This document shows positions 9,305-19,011 of a stretch of DNA of 29,092 bases, piece by piece. The DNA is taken from assembly GCA_021795095.1 (NCBI GenBank), contig JAJYPU010000005.1:17200-46291 (forward strand), written 5' to 3'. The DNA comes from Actinomycetes bacterium (lineage in GTDB: Bacteria > Actinomycetota > Acidimicrobiia > Acidimicrobiales > RAAP-2). Position 1 is the first letter of the stretch, and each line of letters opens with the position of its first letter. Below the pieces are notes generated by a model that saw only the letters and a program-made list of their open reading frames with translations, did no database searches and was not told the DNA's origin. The position numbers and the translations under genes are program-made.

Positions 9305-10321
9305 GTGCGCGTCGCCCAGGTCAGCTTCCGCCTCGGGGGCGTGGACGGGGTCTCCATCGAGGCCGCGAAGTGGGCGGGGGCGCTTTCTGCCCTCGGCCAC
9401 GAGGTCGTCACGGTCGCGGGCGAGGGTCCGGTCGATCGTCGACTGGGTGGCCTCGCCATCGGGGCGGACAGCCCCCCGCACGCCGAGGAGCTCGAGGACG
9501 CCCTGCGCGACGCAGACCTCGTCATCGTGGAGAACCTGCTCTCGCTCCCCCTCAACCCGGGTGCGGCCGACGTCTGCGCCGCGGTCCTGCGCGACCGACC
9601 CGCGATCCTGCACCACCACGACCTGGCCTGGCAGCGCGCCCACCTCGCCCACTTCGACGACGTCCCCGACGACCCGCACTGGCGACACGTCACGATCAAT
9701 GAGCGAAGCGCACTCGAACTCGAACAGCGCGGGATCACCGCGACGACGATCTACAACGCCTTTGACTGTGACCCGCCGGTCGGTGACCGGCGGGTCACCC
9801 GCGAGGTGCTGTTCGTGCACGACGAGCCCCTCGTCCTCTTCCCGAGCCGGGCCATCGCGCGCAAGAACGTCGCCGGCGCGCTCAGACTCGCCGGCAAGCT
9901 CGACGCCGTGCTCTGGCTGCTCGGCCCACCCGAGGACGGCTACGACGACGAGCTCGCGGCGCTGCTCGCCTCGAGCGCCGTCAAGGTCCGCCGGGGACCG
10001 GTCGGCTCGATCCACGACGCCTACGCGGCCTGTGACCTCGTGGTACTCCCCTCCACCTGGGAGGGTTTCGGCAACGCGACGATCGAATCGGTCACCCACC
10101 GCAAACCGCTCGCCGTCCACCCCTACCCGGTGCTCGCCGAGCTACGCGCCACGGGCCTCTCGTTCTTCGACCTCGAGGACCTCGCCGGGATCACCGCCTT
10201 CCTCGAGCACCCCGACGTCGCGCGAGTCGAGCACAACCTCGCGGTCGCTCGCACCCACTTCAATCTGGTCGACCTTCCGGGTCGGCTCGCGACCCTGCTC
10301 GGGGACATCTGGGGCCACTAG
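9305..10321 (+). CDS. GT4-family (GT-B fold) glycosyltransferase
   Basis: The 338-residue protein starts VRVAQVSFRLGGVDGVSIE, the N-terminal Rossmann motif of GT4 enzymes, with the glycine-rich loop that accepts the substrate. The C-terminal domain (about 165-338) has the nucleotide-sugar site STWEGFGNATIES, with the E-x7-E pair at about E253 and E261, and the preceding AYAACDLVVLPS. The family retains the anomeric configuration and typically transfers hexoses from NDP-sugars to lipids, glycans or small acceptors; donor and acceptor cannot be told here. The start is the GTG at 9305; upstream in-frame codons lie over the gmd promoter. Ten bases separate it from the TetR gene, so the two are probably co-transcribed. 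Confidence 0.85.
   Translation: MRVAQVSFRLGGVDGVSIEAAKWAGALSALGHEVVTVAGEGPVDRRLGGLAIGADSPPHAEELEDALRDADLVIVENLLSLPLNPGAADVCAAVLRDRPAILHHHDLAWQRAHLAHFDDVPDDPHWRHVTINERSALELEQRGITATTIYNAFDCDPPVGDRRVTREVLFVHDEPLVLFPSRAIARKNVAGALRLAGKLDAVLWLLGPPEDGYDDELAALLASSAVKVRRGPVGSIHDAYAACDLVVLPSTWEGFGNATIESVTHRKPLAVHPYPVLAELRATGLSFFDLEDLAGITAFLEHPDVARVEHNLAVARTHFNLVDLPGRLATLLGDIWGH
9768..9798 (+). repeat. Perfect 14-bp inverted repeat inside the glycosyltransferase gene
   Basis: The arms 9768-9781 (GTGACCCGCCGGTC) and 9785-9798 are exact reverse complements separated by the three bases GGT. The mRNA would fold into a very stable hairpin. The repeat encodes the region around residues 155-165, at the link between the two Rossmann domains. 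Confidence 0.85.
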
Positions 10322-10331
10322 GCTGAGCCCG

Positions 10332-10943
10332 ATGCTGATCGACCAGGACCGGCCCCGGTACGCGGAGCGGCGCGCGCATCTCTTCGGGGTGGCGCGCACG
10401 GTCTTCGCCGAGCGCGGCTTCCAGGCGACGACGATGGACGACATCGCCCGCGAGGCCGGCTTCACCAAGCCGATCCTCTATCAGTACTTCGCCTCCAAGT
10501 CCGACCTCTACCGCGAGATCGTCGCCGAGACCGCCCAGCGACTGCTCGCCCGGCTCACGGCCGCCGTCGAGGCCGTCGAGTCACCGCGCGTGAAGATCGA
10601 GGTGGCCTTTCGCGTCTACTTCGACATGGTCGTGCGCGAGACCGACGCCTTCCGGATCCTCTTCATCCACCGCCACGAGGGTGAGACCGCGAAGGAGCTC
10701 GCCCGCCTCGAGGTCGGACTGGTCTCGTTCCTCGAGCCCTACATCAACCTCTCGATCTCCGATGAGCACCGCCGCCAGCTCGCGGCCGGGGTCGTCGGGA
10801 TCGCCGAGGGCGCCGCGATGACCTGGCTCGTCCAGCAGGACGCGAACGGCTGGCCCGAGCCCGCACCGGCCGAGGCCGAGCGCCTCGCCGCGCGAAGCGC
10901 CACCCTCGCCTGGGGTGGACTGCGCGCCGTCCAGCAGGACTGA
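10332..10943 (+). CDS. TetR-family transcriptional repressor
   Basis: The 203-residue protein has the TetR DNA-binding helices at about 14-60: ARTVFAERGFQATTMDDIA, then REAGFTKPILYQYFASKSDLYREIV. The C-terminal domain is all-helical and would bind an unknown ligand and dimerise. The ATG at 10332 fits the usual short N-terminal arm. It follows the GT4 gene by ten bases on the same strand. Its targets cannot be read from sequence. Confidence 0.9.
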   Translation: MLIDQDRPRYAERRAHLFGVARTVFAERGFQATTMDDIAREAGFTKPILYQYFASKSDLYREIVAETAQRLLARLTAAVEAVESPRVKIEVAFRVYFDMVVRETDAFRILFIHRHEGETAKELARLEVGLVSFLEPYINLSISDEHRRQLAAGVVGIAEGAAMTWLVQQDANGWPEPAPAEAERLAARSATLAWGGLRAVQQD

Positions 10944-11062
10944 GACCACGCGACGAGCGATAAGACCCAAATGGGGCCGTCCTCCCGGTGCCACGTTGAT
11001 TGCCCGGTCGCGAACGAGGATCGAACTCGGTCCGCTCAGGCGGTAGGGGGTTCGCCCTCGCG

Positions 11063-11869
11063 TTACTTCCTCGTCCGCGCGACCCTCGCCGCACGGATCT
11101 GGGGGGCGGCCGCGAGCAATTCCTTGGTGTAGTCCTCGCGTGGCGACGCGAAGATCTCCTCGGTGCGACCGGTCTCGACCAGATTGCCTCGGTACAGGAC
11201 GACGATGGAGTCGCACAGGTGACGCACCACGGCCATGTCGTGCGAGATGAACACGAGGGTGAGGTGATAGTCGCGAACGAGACCCGTGAGCAGGTTCAGG
11301 ATCTGGGCGCGCACCGAAACGTCGAGGGCGCTGACGGGTTCGTCGGCGATGAGCACCTCGGGTGAGGGGCCGAGCGCGCGGGCGATGGCAATGCGCTGAC
11401 GCTGACCCCCGGAGAACTGGTGGGCGTAGCGATTGGCGGCCGAGGTGGGCATCTCTACAGACTGCAGGAGCCCACGAACGCGCTCACCCTCGTCCACCTC
11501 GATCTTCAACGCTCGCAGCGGTTCGGCGAGCAGGTCGTGGACCTTCATCCGCGGGTCCAACGACGACATCGGGTCCTGGAAGACAATCTGCACCCGTCGT
11601 CGAAAGTCGCGCAGCTGTCGCTCGTCGCGCCCGCTGATGACCTCGTCGCGGTAGCGAACGGAGCCCGAGGTCGGCGCCTCCAGCGCCAGCAGCAGCCGTG
11701 ACAACGTCGACTTGCCCGAGCCCGACTCGCCGACGATGGCGGTCGAGTCGCCCTCGTTCACGGTGAAGGAAATGTCGTTGAGCGCGGTGACCGAGGGACC
11801 GTGGCGCCCCCGGGTCTGGTAGATCTTGGACACGCCGCGCAGGTCGAACGTCGGTGAAGCACCGCTCAT
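11063..11869 (-). CDS. Dpp/Opp-type ABC importer ATPase (DppF-like)
   Basis: The 268-residue ATPase has Walker A GESGSGKS (about 48-55), the Q-loop VFQDPMSSLDPRMKV, the signature FSGGQRQRIAIARAL, Walker B VLIADEPVSALD and the switch histidine in ISHDMAVV. The dipeptide/oligopeptide importer family is recognised from PMSSLDPR and the C-terminal SPREDYTKELLAAAP. It lacks the C-terminal cysteine cluster found in its partner, as usual for the DppF/OppF half. It is the last gene of the importer operon, and its ATG overlaps the upstream stop (ATGA). A longer frame to 12004 lies over the partner gene. Confidence 0.93.
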   Translation of the reverse strand: MSGASPTFDLRGVSKIYQTRGRHGPSVTALNDISFTVNEGDSTAIVGESGSGKSTLSRLLLALEAPTSGSVRYRDEVISGRDERQLRDFRRRVQIVFQDPMSSLDPRMKVHDLLAEPLRALKIEVDEGERVRGLLQSVEMPTSAANRYAHQFSGGQRQRIAIARALGPSPEVLIADEPVSALDVSVRAQILNLLTGLVRDYHLTLVFISHDMAVVRHLCDSIVVLYRGNLVETGRTEEIFASPREDYTKELLAAAPQIRAARVARTRK

Positions 11870-12849
11870 CGCGCACCGTCGCTCACGCGCTCGGCACGCT
11901 CGACGGGGTTCCAGCATGCGAGTGTGCGCGTGTCCTCGGTCAGGGTCGGCGGCATCTCGACGCACGCCTCGACGCTGCGATCGCAGCGATCGCGGAAGGG
12001 GCACCCGCGGGGGAACTGGCCGGCACTCGGCACGGTGCCGGGAATCGACGGCAGATCCGCACCGGAGGCGGACTCGGTCACCGAGAGGGCCCGCGAGGTG
12101 GCGAGCAGGGCCTTGGTGTAGGGGTGGTGGGGCTCGTCGATGATCTGAGCCACGGAACCGGACTCAACGACGTGACCGCCGTACATCGTCACCACGCGAT
12201 CGCACACCTCGCTCACCACCGCGAGGTCGTGGGCGATCAAGAGCAGCGCGCATCCCTCTTCGTCGACCAGCCGGTCGAGCAGGTCCAGGACGCGGCGCTG
12301 GACGGTGACGTCGAGCGCCGTGGTCGGCTCGTCGGCGAGGATCACCTCGGGGTCACACGAGATGGCGCTCGCGATCATGGCCCGCTGTCGTTGGCCACCG
12401 GAGAGCTCGTGGGGGTACATCCTCGCGTAGCGCTCGGGCTCGGCGAACTCCACGCGCGCGAGTAGCTCGATCGCCGCCTTCTCCGAGGCGCGTCGCGAGA
12501 AGTTCTGGTGGATGCGCAATGTCTCGCCGACTTGGTCACCGATCCGGCGCGTCGGATTGAGGGCGCTCATCGGCTCCTGGAAGATCATGGCGATCCGGCT
12601 GCCGCGCAGTTCGCAGCGACGTCGCTCCGAGGCCGCGAGGAGGTCCTCGTCGGCGAAGCGCACCTCGCCGCTCGCGCTGAGCCCCTCGCCGAGCAGTCCC
12701 ATGACGGCGAGCGCGGTCAGTGACTTGCCCGAGCCCGACTCGCCGATGAGCCCGAGGCGCTCGCCCGCGTCCACCTCAAAGTTCACGTCACTGACGAGCG
12801 ATAGAGCGCTGCTCGACACGTTCAGATTGCGCACTTCGAGTAGAGACAT
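11866..12849 (-). CDS. Dpp/Opp-type ABC importer ATPase (DppD-like, with C-terminal Cys cluster)
   Basis: The 327-residue protein has Walker A GESGSGKS (about 36-43), the Q-loop IFQEPMSALNPTRRIGDQ, the signature LSGGQRQRAMIASAI, Walker B VILADEPTTALD and the switch histidine in IAHDLAVV. Its C-terminal extension has the oligopeptide-transporter cysteine motif: CPFRDRC, then a cysteine in VEAC and another in LACW. Related DppD/OppD proteins use these cysteines to bind an iron-sulfur cluster. It pairs with the DppF-like subunit to power uptake. The ATG at 12849 shares one base with the permease stop (TGATG). Confidence 0.94.
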   Translation of the reverse strand: MSLLEVRNLNVSSSALSLVSDVNFEVDAGERLGLIGESGSGKSLTALAVMGLLGEGLSASGEVRFADEDLLAASERRRCELRGSRIAMIFQEPMSALNPTRRIGDQVGETLRIHQNFSRRASEKAAIELLARVEFAEPERYARMYPHELSGGQRQRAMIASAISCDPEVILADEPTTALDVTVQRRVLDLLDRLVDEEGCALLLIAHDLAVVSEVCDRVVTMYGGHVVESGSVAQIIDEPHHPYTKALLATSRALSVTESASGADLPSIPGTVPSAGQFPRGCPFRDRCDRSVEACVEMPPTLTEDTRTLACWNPVERAERVSDGAR

Positions 12850-13757
12850 CAGTGTCGACTCCTCGAGTCGCGCAGCTCGCCGATGCCGTCGCCGAGCAGG
12901 CTGAAGCCGAGGACGCAGATCACGATGGCGAGACTCGGCCACACCGTGAGCAGCGCGTCGTTGCCAAGGTAGTTCTGGCTCGACTGGAGCATGGTGCCCC
13001 ACGACGCCGCCGGCGCGGCGGTGCCAAGCCCGAGGAAGTCGAGCGCGGCCTCGGCCAGCACCGTGAGCGAGAAGAGCAGGCTCATCTGGGCGATGATCGT
13101 GGTCGCGATGTTCGGCACGACGTGGCGGCGCAGGATCGCGAGGGGTCTTCGGCCGTATGCGCGGGCCGCGAGCACGTACTCCGAATTGAGTACCACGATG
13201 GCGTTGCTCCTGGTCACTCGGATGAAAACCGGGATGTAGGAGATACCGATCGCGAGTACCACCGTGGTCTTGGACGCGCCGAAGGCGGCGGCGAGCACGA
13301 TGGCCGCGAGCAGCGCGGGGAAGCCGTAGAGGATGTCGGCGAGGCGCAGGACCACTTGACCGATCGCCCCCGGGCGCTGGGCAGCGAGCAGGCCGGCGGG
13401 GATGCCGATAACGGTCGCGATGAGGACCGAAAGCGCACCGACGAACATGGCGATCTGGGAGGCGGCCATCAGCCGGCTGAAGACGTCGCGACCGTACTCG
13501 TCGGTGCCGAGGAGATGGTGCAGGCTGGGCCCGGCGAGCGCGTGGGCGGGGTCGACGGCGAGCGGGTTGTAGGGGGTCCAGAACAGCGAGGTCAGCGCCG
13601 ACGCGACGACGAGCAGCACGATGACCCCGCCGATCATCGAATTGGGATTGCGGAGCCACCGTCGCCAGGCGCGCGTGTCGTGAGCTGCCGGCGCGTCAAC
13701 GAGCGCGTGGTCGTCGAGAGCTCCGCGGCCCGTTGCGCTCGCTGGAAGGTCGCTCAC
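12849..13757 (-). CDS. Dpp/Opp-type ABC importer permease (DppC-like)
   Basis: The 302-residue membrane protein has a cytoplasmic N-terminal arm with RNPNSMIGG, a first helix (about 42-62), the family motif HLLGTDEYGRDVFSRL and five further helices. The coupling (EAA) loop is LAARAYGRRPLAILRRHVVPN, which contacts the ATPases. This is the DppC/OppC half. The GTG at 13757 overlaps the stop of the other permease by four bases. Confidence 0.93.
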   Translation of the reverse strand: MSDLPASATGRGALDDHALVDAPAAHDTRAWRRWLRNPNSMIGGVIVLLVVASALTSLFWTPYNPLAVDPAHALAGPSLHHLLGTDEYGRDVFSRLMAASQIAMFVGALSVLIATVIGIPAGLLAAQRPGAIGQVVLRLADILYGFPALLAAIVLAAAFGASKTTVVLAIGISYIPVFIRVTRSNAIVVLNSEYVLAARAYGRRPLAILRRHVVPNIATTIIAQMSLLFSLTVLAEAALDFLGLGTAAPAASWGTMLQSSQNYLGNDALLTVWPSLAIVICVLGFSLLGDGIGELRDSRSRH

Positions 13758-14728
13758 GACGAGCCCTTCAGTCGCGGGTCGAGCAGGCGGTAGGAGAGGT
13801 CCACCAGCAAGTTGAGCACGAGCACGGTGCCCGCGACCAGCATGGCGGTGTCCTGGACGGTGATTAGGTCACGGTTGTTCACCGAATCCAACAGCAAGAG
13901 CCCGAGACCCGGTAGGGCGAAGACGTTCTCCACCACGATGGCGCCGACAACCAGGCTGGCGAGCTCGAGGCCGAGCACGGTCACGAGTGGGATCGCCGCG
14001 TTGCGAAAGCCGTGTCGACGCAGTGCCTGGCCAACACGTAAGCCCTTGGAGCGCGCGGTGCGCAGGTAGTCCGAGCGCAGTTGCTCGAGGATCGAGGCGC
14101 GCACGTAGCGACTGAGGATGGCGCCTTCGACGAGACCCAGCGAGAACGCGGGAAGCACGAGGGCGCGAAGTGCCTGCAGGGGGTCGGACCAACCGGGGAA
14201 ACCGCTCGTGGGAAACACATGCAGCTTTACGGTCAGCACGATGATCAAGATGAGCCCGGCGACCACCGACGGCACCGCCATGCCGATCTGGCTCAGTCCA
14301 CCGATCAGTGAGCCCGAGAAGCGCCCATTACGCAGTGCGCCCGCGAAGCCGAGCGGCAGACCGATGGCGAGACCGATCACGAGGGCGAACAGCACGAGGG
14401 GGCCTGTGACCGACAGGGCCTGGGCGATCTGACTGCCGATGCTCAGGTGCGAGATGTACGAGACGCCCAGGTCGCCGTGGACCAGTCCGCCCATCCAGTC
14501 CAGGTACTGGCGCACGAGCGATTTGTTGAGTCCGAGTTGGATCGTGAGTTGGCGTACCGACTGCGGGGTCGCCTGGGTCCCGAGGATCACCTGCGCCGGC
14601 GATCCCGGCAGGACATTCAGCACGACGAACACCAGCAGGGAGGCTCCCCACAGGGCAACCAGCATGGTTGCCAACCGACGGACCAAGGGCATCGCTCCTA
14701 GGGCAATCTTTCTCATCGGACCGCTCAT
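13754..14728 (-). CDS. Dpp/Opp-type ABC importer permease (DppB-like)
   Basis: The roughly 324-residue membrane protein has the DppB/OppB layout: an N-terminal helix (LATMLVALWGASLLVFVVLNVLPGSP), the extracellular GLNKSLVRQYLDWMGGLVHGDLGVSY segment and five more helices. The EAA coupling loop is YLRTARSKGLRVGQALRRHGFRNA. The start is uncertain: the ATG at 14728, a GTG at 14734 and an ATG at 14716 are all in frame, and none has a strong ribosome site. A 19-bp stem-loop lies just upstream, between this gene and the binding-protein gene. Confidence 0.92.
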   Translation of the reverse strand: MSGPMRKIALGAMPLVRRLATMLVALWGASLLVFVVLNVLPGSPAQVILGTQATPQSVRQLTIQLGLNKSLVRQYLDWMGGLVHGDLGVSYISHLSIGSQIAQALSVTGPLVLFALVIGLAIGLPLGFAGALRNGRFSGSLIGGLSQIGMAVPSVVAGLILIIVLTVKLHVFPTSGFPGWSDPLQALRALVLPAFSLGLVEGAILSRYVRASILEQLRSDYLRTARSKGLRVGQALRRHGFRNAAIPLVTVLGLELASLVVGAIVVENVFALPGLGLLLLDSVNNRDLITVQDTAMLVAGTVLVLNLLVDLSYRLLDPRLKGSS

Positions 14729-14745
14729 GGGCACGCATTCATAGT

Positions 14746-14787
14746 CGCACGTGTGCCAGCACCCTCAAGGGTGCTGGCACACGTGCG
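14746..14787 (-). terminator. Perfect 19-bp stem-loop between binding-protein and permease genes
   Basis: Arms 14746-14764 and 14769-14787 are exact reverse complements with loop TCAA (TTGA in the transcript). The stem contains the run CCAGCACCC and its complement. It sits 23 bases after the binding-protein stop and 17 bases before the permease ATG, inside one operon. No T-run follows it on the minus strand, so it is not a standard intrinsic terminator. It more likely acts as a partial attenuator or a 3' stabiliser that raises binding-protein mRNA over the rest of the operon, as in other ABC importer operons. Confidence 0.75.
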
Positions 14788-14810
14788 GCGTGCAACGTCG
14801 TCCAAAGGCA

Positions 14811-16388
<1,578 letters not shown>

Positions 16389-16452
16389 TATCCCCCCTAA
16401 TCACGAAGCGACCCACTCGACGTGCATGCAGCCTGGACCAGTGGTGCCTTCG

Positions 16453-16483
16453 TGTATCCAATATTTCGAATCCGGTATACCAC
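16453..16483 (-). promoter_or_regulatory. Conserved 31-bp upstream element, copy A (importer operon)
   Basis: This lies 65 bases before the binding-protein start in the 278-bp gap between bkdA2 and the importer operon. On the minus strand it contains GTGGTATACC followed by ATTCGAAATATTGGATAC. It matches copy B (22486-22516) at 28 of 31 bases, in the same orientation relative to the downstream gene. Internal features are two direct GGATWC repeats 14 bases apart and the palindrome GGTATACC (16474-16481), a form typical of GntR/FCD operators. The rest of the gap shows no gene. A weak 7-bp inverted repeat (CACGAAG at 16403-16409 and CTTCGTG at 16448-16454) lies between the element and the start codon. 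Confidence 0.7.
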
Positions 16484-16666
16484 GCCAGGATGGGCGTGTC
16501 AACCAGGTCCGCCCGGGCGCCTGCTGCTCGCCTCGACGCACTCGTTCACGACCCACCATCGGCACACCGCCCCCGAGCGTGGTCCGTCACACCTGCGAAG
16601 TGCCATCGCCCCTGCCATGACCCGGGTCGCCGCGGCCGAGCGAAAACACTCGTAACGGTTCGACGG

Positions 16667-17680
16667 TCAGCCCTCGAGCACGCGTGCCAGCGCCGCGCCG
16701 ATGCGCTCGGGGCCGGGGAAGTACGCCCACTCCTGGCTGTGCGGGTACGGCGTGTCGTATCCGGTCACGCGTTCGATGGGTGCGCTGAGGTGATAAAATG
16801 CGTGTTTCTGAACGAGCGCGACCAGTTCGGCGCCGAATCCCGACGTCAAGGTGGCCTCGTGGACAACCACGCATCGCCCGGTCTTGGTGACCGACGCGAC
16901 GATGGTCGCCAGGTCGAGCGGGATCAACGTTCGCAGGTCGATGACCTCGGCGTCTACGCCGTAGGTCTCGACCGCGGCGAGCGCGACGTGGACCATCGTG
17001 CCGTAGGCGAGCACCGTCACCTCGCTGCCCGGTCGTCGGATCGCGGCGGTGCCGAGGGGCGCGTTGTAGTACCCCTCGGGGACCTCGCCGAGCTCGTGGC
17101 GCGCCCACGGCACGGCAGCACGATCGTGGTAGCCGTCAAAGGGCCCGTTGTAGAGGCGCTTGGGTTCGAGGAAGATCACGGGGTCGTCGTCCTCGATCGC
17201 GGCGATCAGCAGTCCCTTCGCATCGTAGGGGTTCGACGGCATGACCGTCTTTAAGCCCGCGACGTGGGTGAATAGGGACTCGGGGCTCTGTGAATGGGTT
17301 TGACCACCGAAGATGCCCCCGCCCACCGGCATGCGCACCGTCAACGGCGCGCTGAAGTCACCGGCGGAGCGGTAGCGGAGCCGGGCCGCTTCCGAGACGA
17401 TCTGATCGTAGGCTGGGTACATGTAGTCGGCGAACTGGATCTCCACGCACGGCCGCAGCCCGAAGGCGGCCATGCCGACGGCGGCCCCGACGATCCCCGA
17501 CTCAGTGATGGGCGCGTCGAAGCATCGCGACACGCCGAAGCGCTGCTGGAGTCCCATCGTGCAGCGAAAGACCCCGCCGAAGTAGCCGACGTCTTCCCCG
17601 AAGACCACCACCGATTCGTCGCGCACCATCGCCACCGCGTGTGCATCACGGATCGCCTCGACCATCGTCATCTTCGCCAT
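16667..17680 (-). CDS. bkdA2: Branched-chain 2-oxoacid dehydrogenase E1 beta subunit
   Basis: The 337-residue protein is a transketolase-like beta subunit with landmark segments GEDVGYFGGVFRCT (about 29-42), APITESGIVGAAVGMA, EIQFADYMYPAYDQIVSE, GGGIFGGQTHSQSPE and HEATLTSGFGAELV. These match the Pseudomonas-type 2-oxoisovalerate dehydrogenase beta subunit more closely than the pyruvate enzyme, as I recall that family. With E1 alpha it decarboxylates 2-oxoacids on thiamine diphosphate and loads the acyl group onto a lipoyl E2. No E2 or E3 gene is present here. It follows bkdA1 by two bases and is the last gene before the importer operon's own promoter region. Confidence 0.93.
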   Translation of the reverse strand: MAKMTMVEAIRDAHAVAMVRDESVVVFGEDVGYFGGVFRCTMGLQQRFGVSRCFDAPITESGIVGAAVGMAAFGLRPCVEIQFADYMYPAYDQIVSEAARLRYRSAGDFSAPLTVRMPVGGGIFGGQTHSQSPESLFTHVAGLKTVMPSNPYDAKGLLIAAIEDDDPVIFLEPKRLYNGPFDGYHDRAAVPWARHELGEVPEGYYNAPLGTAAIRRPGSEVTVLAYGTMVHVALAAVETYGVDAEVIDLRTLIPLDLATIVASVTKTGRCVVVHEATLTSGFGAELVALVQKHAFYHLSAPIERVTGYDTPYPHSQEWAYFPGPERIGAALARVLEG

Positions 17681-17682
17681 GA

Positions 17683-18951
17683 TCAGTACCCGGCCTCTCG
17701 CTCTTGACTGGCCAAAGACTCGGGCATGGTCTTAAAGACGTCCTCGAAGATTTCGCGCGGCGAGGGCTTCGGGCCATCCTTCAGCGTTCCGAAGGACTCC
17801 GCCTTCAACTGGGCGGCCCCGACTTCGCTCTCGACCTGCTCACGCAGGGCCGTGAGTTGCGCCTCGTCCAGCTCACCGAGCACCATGAGATGCTTCGCCA
17901 GGCGCTCGATGGGATCACCGAGTGGCCAAGCGCTGGGCTCGTCGGCGGACCGGTAGCTGGCGGGGTCATCAGATGACGAGTGGGCGGCTGTTCGGTAGGT
18001 GACCCACTCCACGAGCGTGGGACCCAAGTTCGCCCGAGCGCGCTCGACCGCCCACGACGCCACGGCGTGGACCGCGAGATAGTCATTGCCGTCAACGCGC
18101 AGCGCGGCGATTCCGAATCCCCGGCCACGAGCGGCGAAGCTCGGGGCCTGCCCGCGCGCCACCGCCTCGCTCGTCGAGATCGCCCACTGATTGTTCACGA
18201 CGTTGAGGATCACCGGCGCGCGATAGGTCGAGGCCATCACGAGCGCGGAGAAAAAGTCCGTCTCGGCGCTCGCGCCATCGCCGATCCACGCGGCCGCGAT
18301 CGCCGATCCACCCGTCAGCGCCGAGGCCATGGCCCACCCCACGCCCTGAACGAACTGGGTGGCGAGGTTCCCCGAGATGGAGAAGAACCCGTACTCGCGC
18401 GCCGAGTAGAACACCGGCATTTGGCGCCCGCGCAGCGGGTCCTTCGAGTTCGAGTACACCTGGGACATCATCAACTCGAGCGGGTAACCCGCCGCCACGA
18501 GCAGGCCCTGTTGTCGGTAGGTCGGGAAGTTCATGTCACCCTTGCGAAGCGCGGACTGGAACGCGCACGCAATGGCCTCCTCGCCGGTGCACTGCATGTA
18601 GAAGGAGGTCTTGGACTGGCGCTGGTCGATCATCATCCGTCGATCGAACTCGCGCGTGAGCATCATGACGCGAAGCCCTTCGCGAAGGGTCGGTGCGTCC
18701 AGGTGAGGGTTCCAGGGTCCCTCAGCGTTCCCATCATCGTCGAGCACGCGAATCAGTCCGGTCGCCAGGTCAACCATCGACGCGGCCGACTCGTCCACCG
18801 CCGGGCGCCGAATTGCTCCCGGGTCGAACGCGCCGTAGTGGCTGAAGTCCGGTCGTTCCCCGGGGCGAACCACCGGACCCGGCATCACCAGCGCCAGCGG
18901 CTCACCGTTGTGCGCCGCGACCTCGTTGTCTGCACGTCCACCCTTTGTCAT
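17683..18951 (-). CDS. bkdA1: Branched-chain 2-oxoacid dehydrogenase E1 alpha subunit
   Basis: The 422-residue subunit carries the thiamine diphosphate motif beginning IGDGASAETDF (about 223-233) and ending VVNNQWAIS (about 251-259). Other landmarks are FPTYRQQGLLVAAG, GRQMPVFYSAREYGFFSISGN and the phosphorylation-loop region TYRTAAHSSSDDPASYR. The N-terminal extension (PDFSHYGAFDPG..., LIRVLDDDGNAEGPW) is characteristic of the BkdA1 type of 2-oxoisovalerate dehydrogenase. The start is the ATG at 18951, with GGAG five bases upstream; the GTG at 18954 lies too close to that site. A 54-bp gap with promoter-like sequence separates it from the aldehyde dehydrogenase gene. Confidence 0.94.
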   Translation of the reverse strand: MTKGGRADNEVAAHNGEPLALVMPGPVVRPGERPDFSHYGAFDPGAIRRPAVDESAASMVDLATGLIRVLDDDGNAEGPWNPHLDAPTLREGLRVMMLTREFDRRMMIDQRQSKTSFYMQCTGEEAIACAFQSALRKGDMNFPTYRQQGLLVAAGYPLELMMSQVYSNSKDPLRGRQMPVFYSAREYGFFSISGNLATQFVQGVGWAMASALTGGSAIAAAWIGDGASAETDFFSALVMASTYRAPVILNVVNNQWAISTSEAVARGQAPSFAARGRGFGIAALRVDGNDYLAVHAVASWAVERARANLGPTLVEWVTYRTAAHSSSDDPASYRSADEPSAWPLGDPIERLAKHLMVLGELDEAQLTALREQVESEVGAAQLKAESFGTLKDGPKPSPREIFEDVFKTMPESLASQEREAGY

Positions 18952-18963
18952 CACCGCTCCCGT

Positions 18964-19011
18964 GGTAGCGCGATACCGATCCGATTACACCGTCACTCGT
19001 CGCTTTCACAA
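18964..19011 (-). promoter_or_regulatory. Possible internal promoter and operator upstream of bkdA1
   Basis: On the minus strand TTGTGA (19011-19006), a 16-base spacer and TGTAAT (18989-18984) form a plausible promoter. Its start point would be about 18977. An imperfect palindrome reading GGTAGCGCGATACC on the plus strand (18964-18977) begins right at that start point and could be an operator. The -35 box overlaps the last codons of the aldehyde dehydrogenase gene. This could let bkdA1-bkdA2 be transcribed apart from the upstream genes. Confidence 0.4.

Noticed and set aside
10985..11050. tRNA-like T-arm on the minus strand (GAG, loop TTCGATC, CTC)
   Set aside because: No matching acceptor stem, D-arm or anticodon arm can be placed; the adjacent sequence runs into the DppF-like gene.
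10944..11062. Possible terminator or small gene between the TetR and DppF-like genes
   Set aside because: Only short 4-5 bp inverted repeats (for example CCGC-TCAG-GCGG) and no T-run; no open frame with a credible start.
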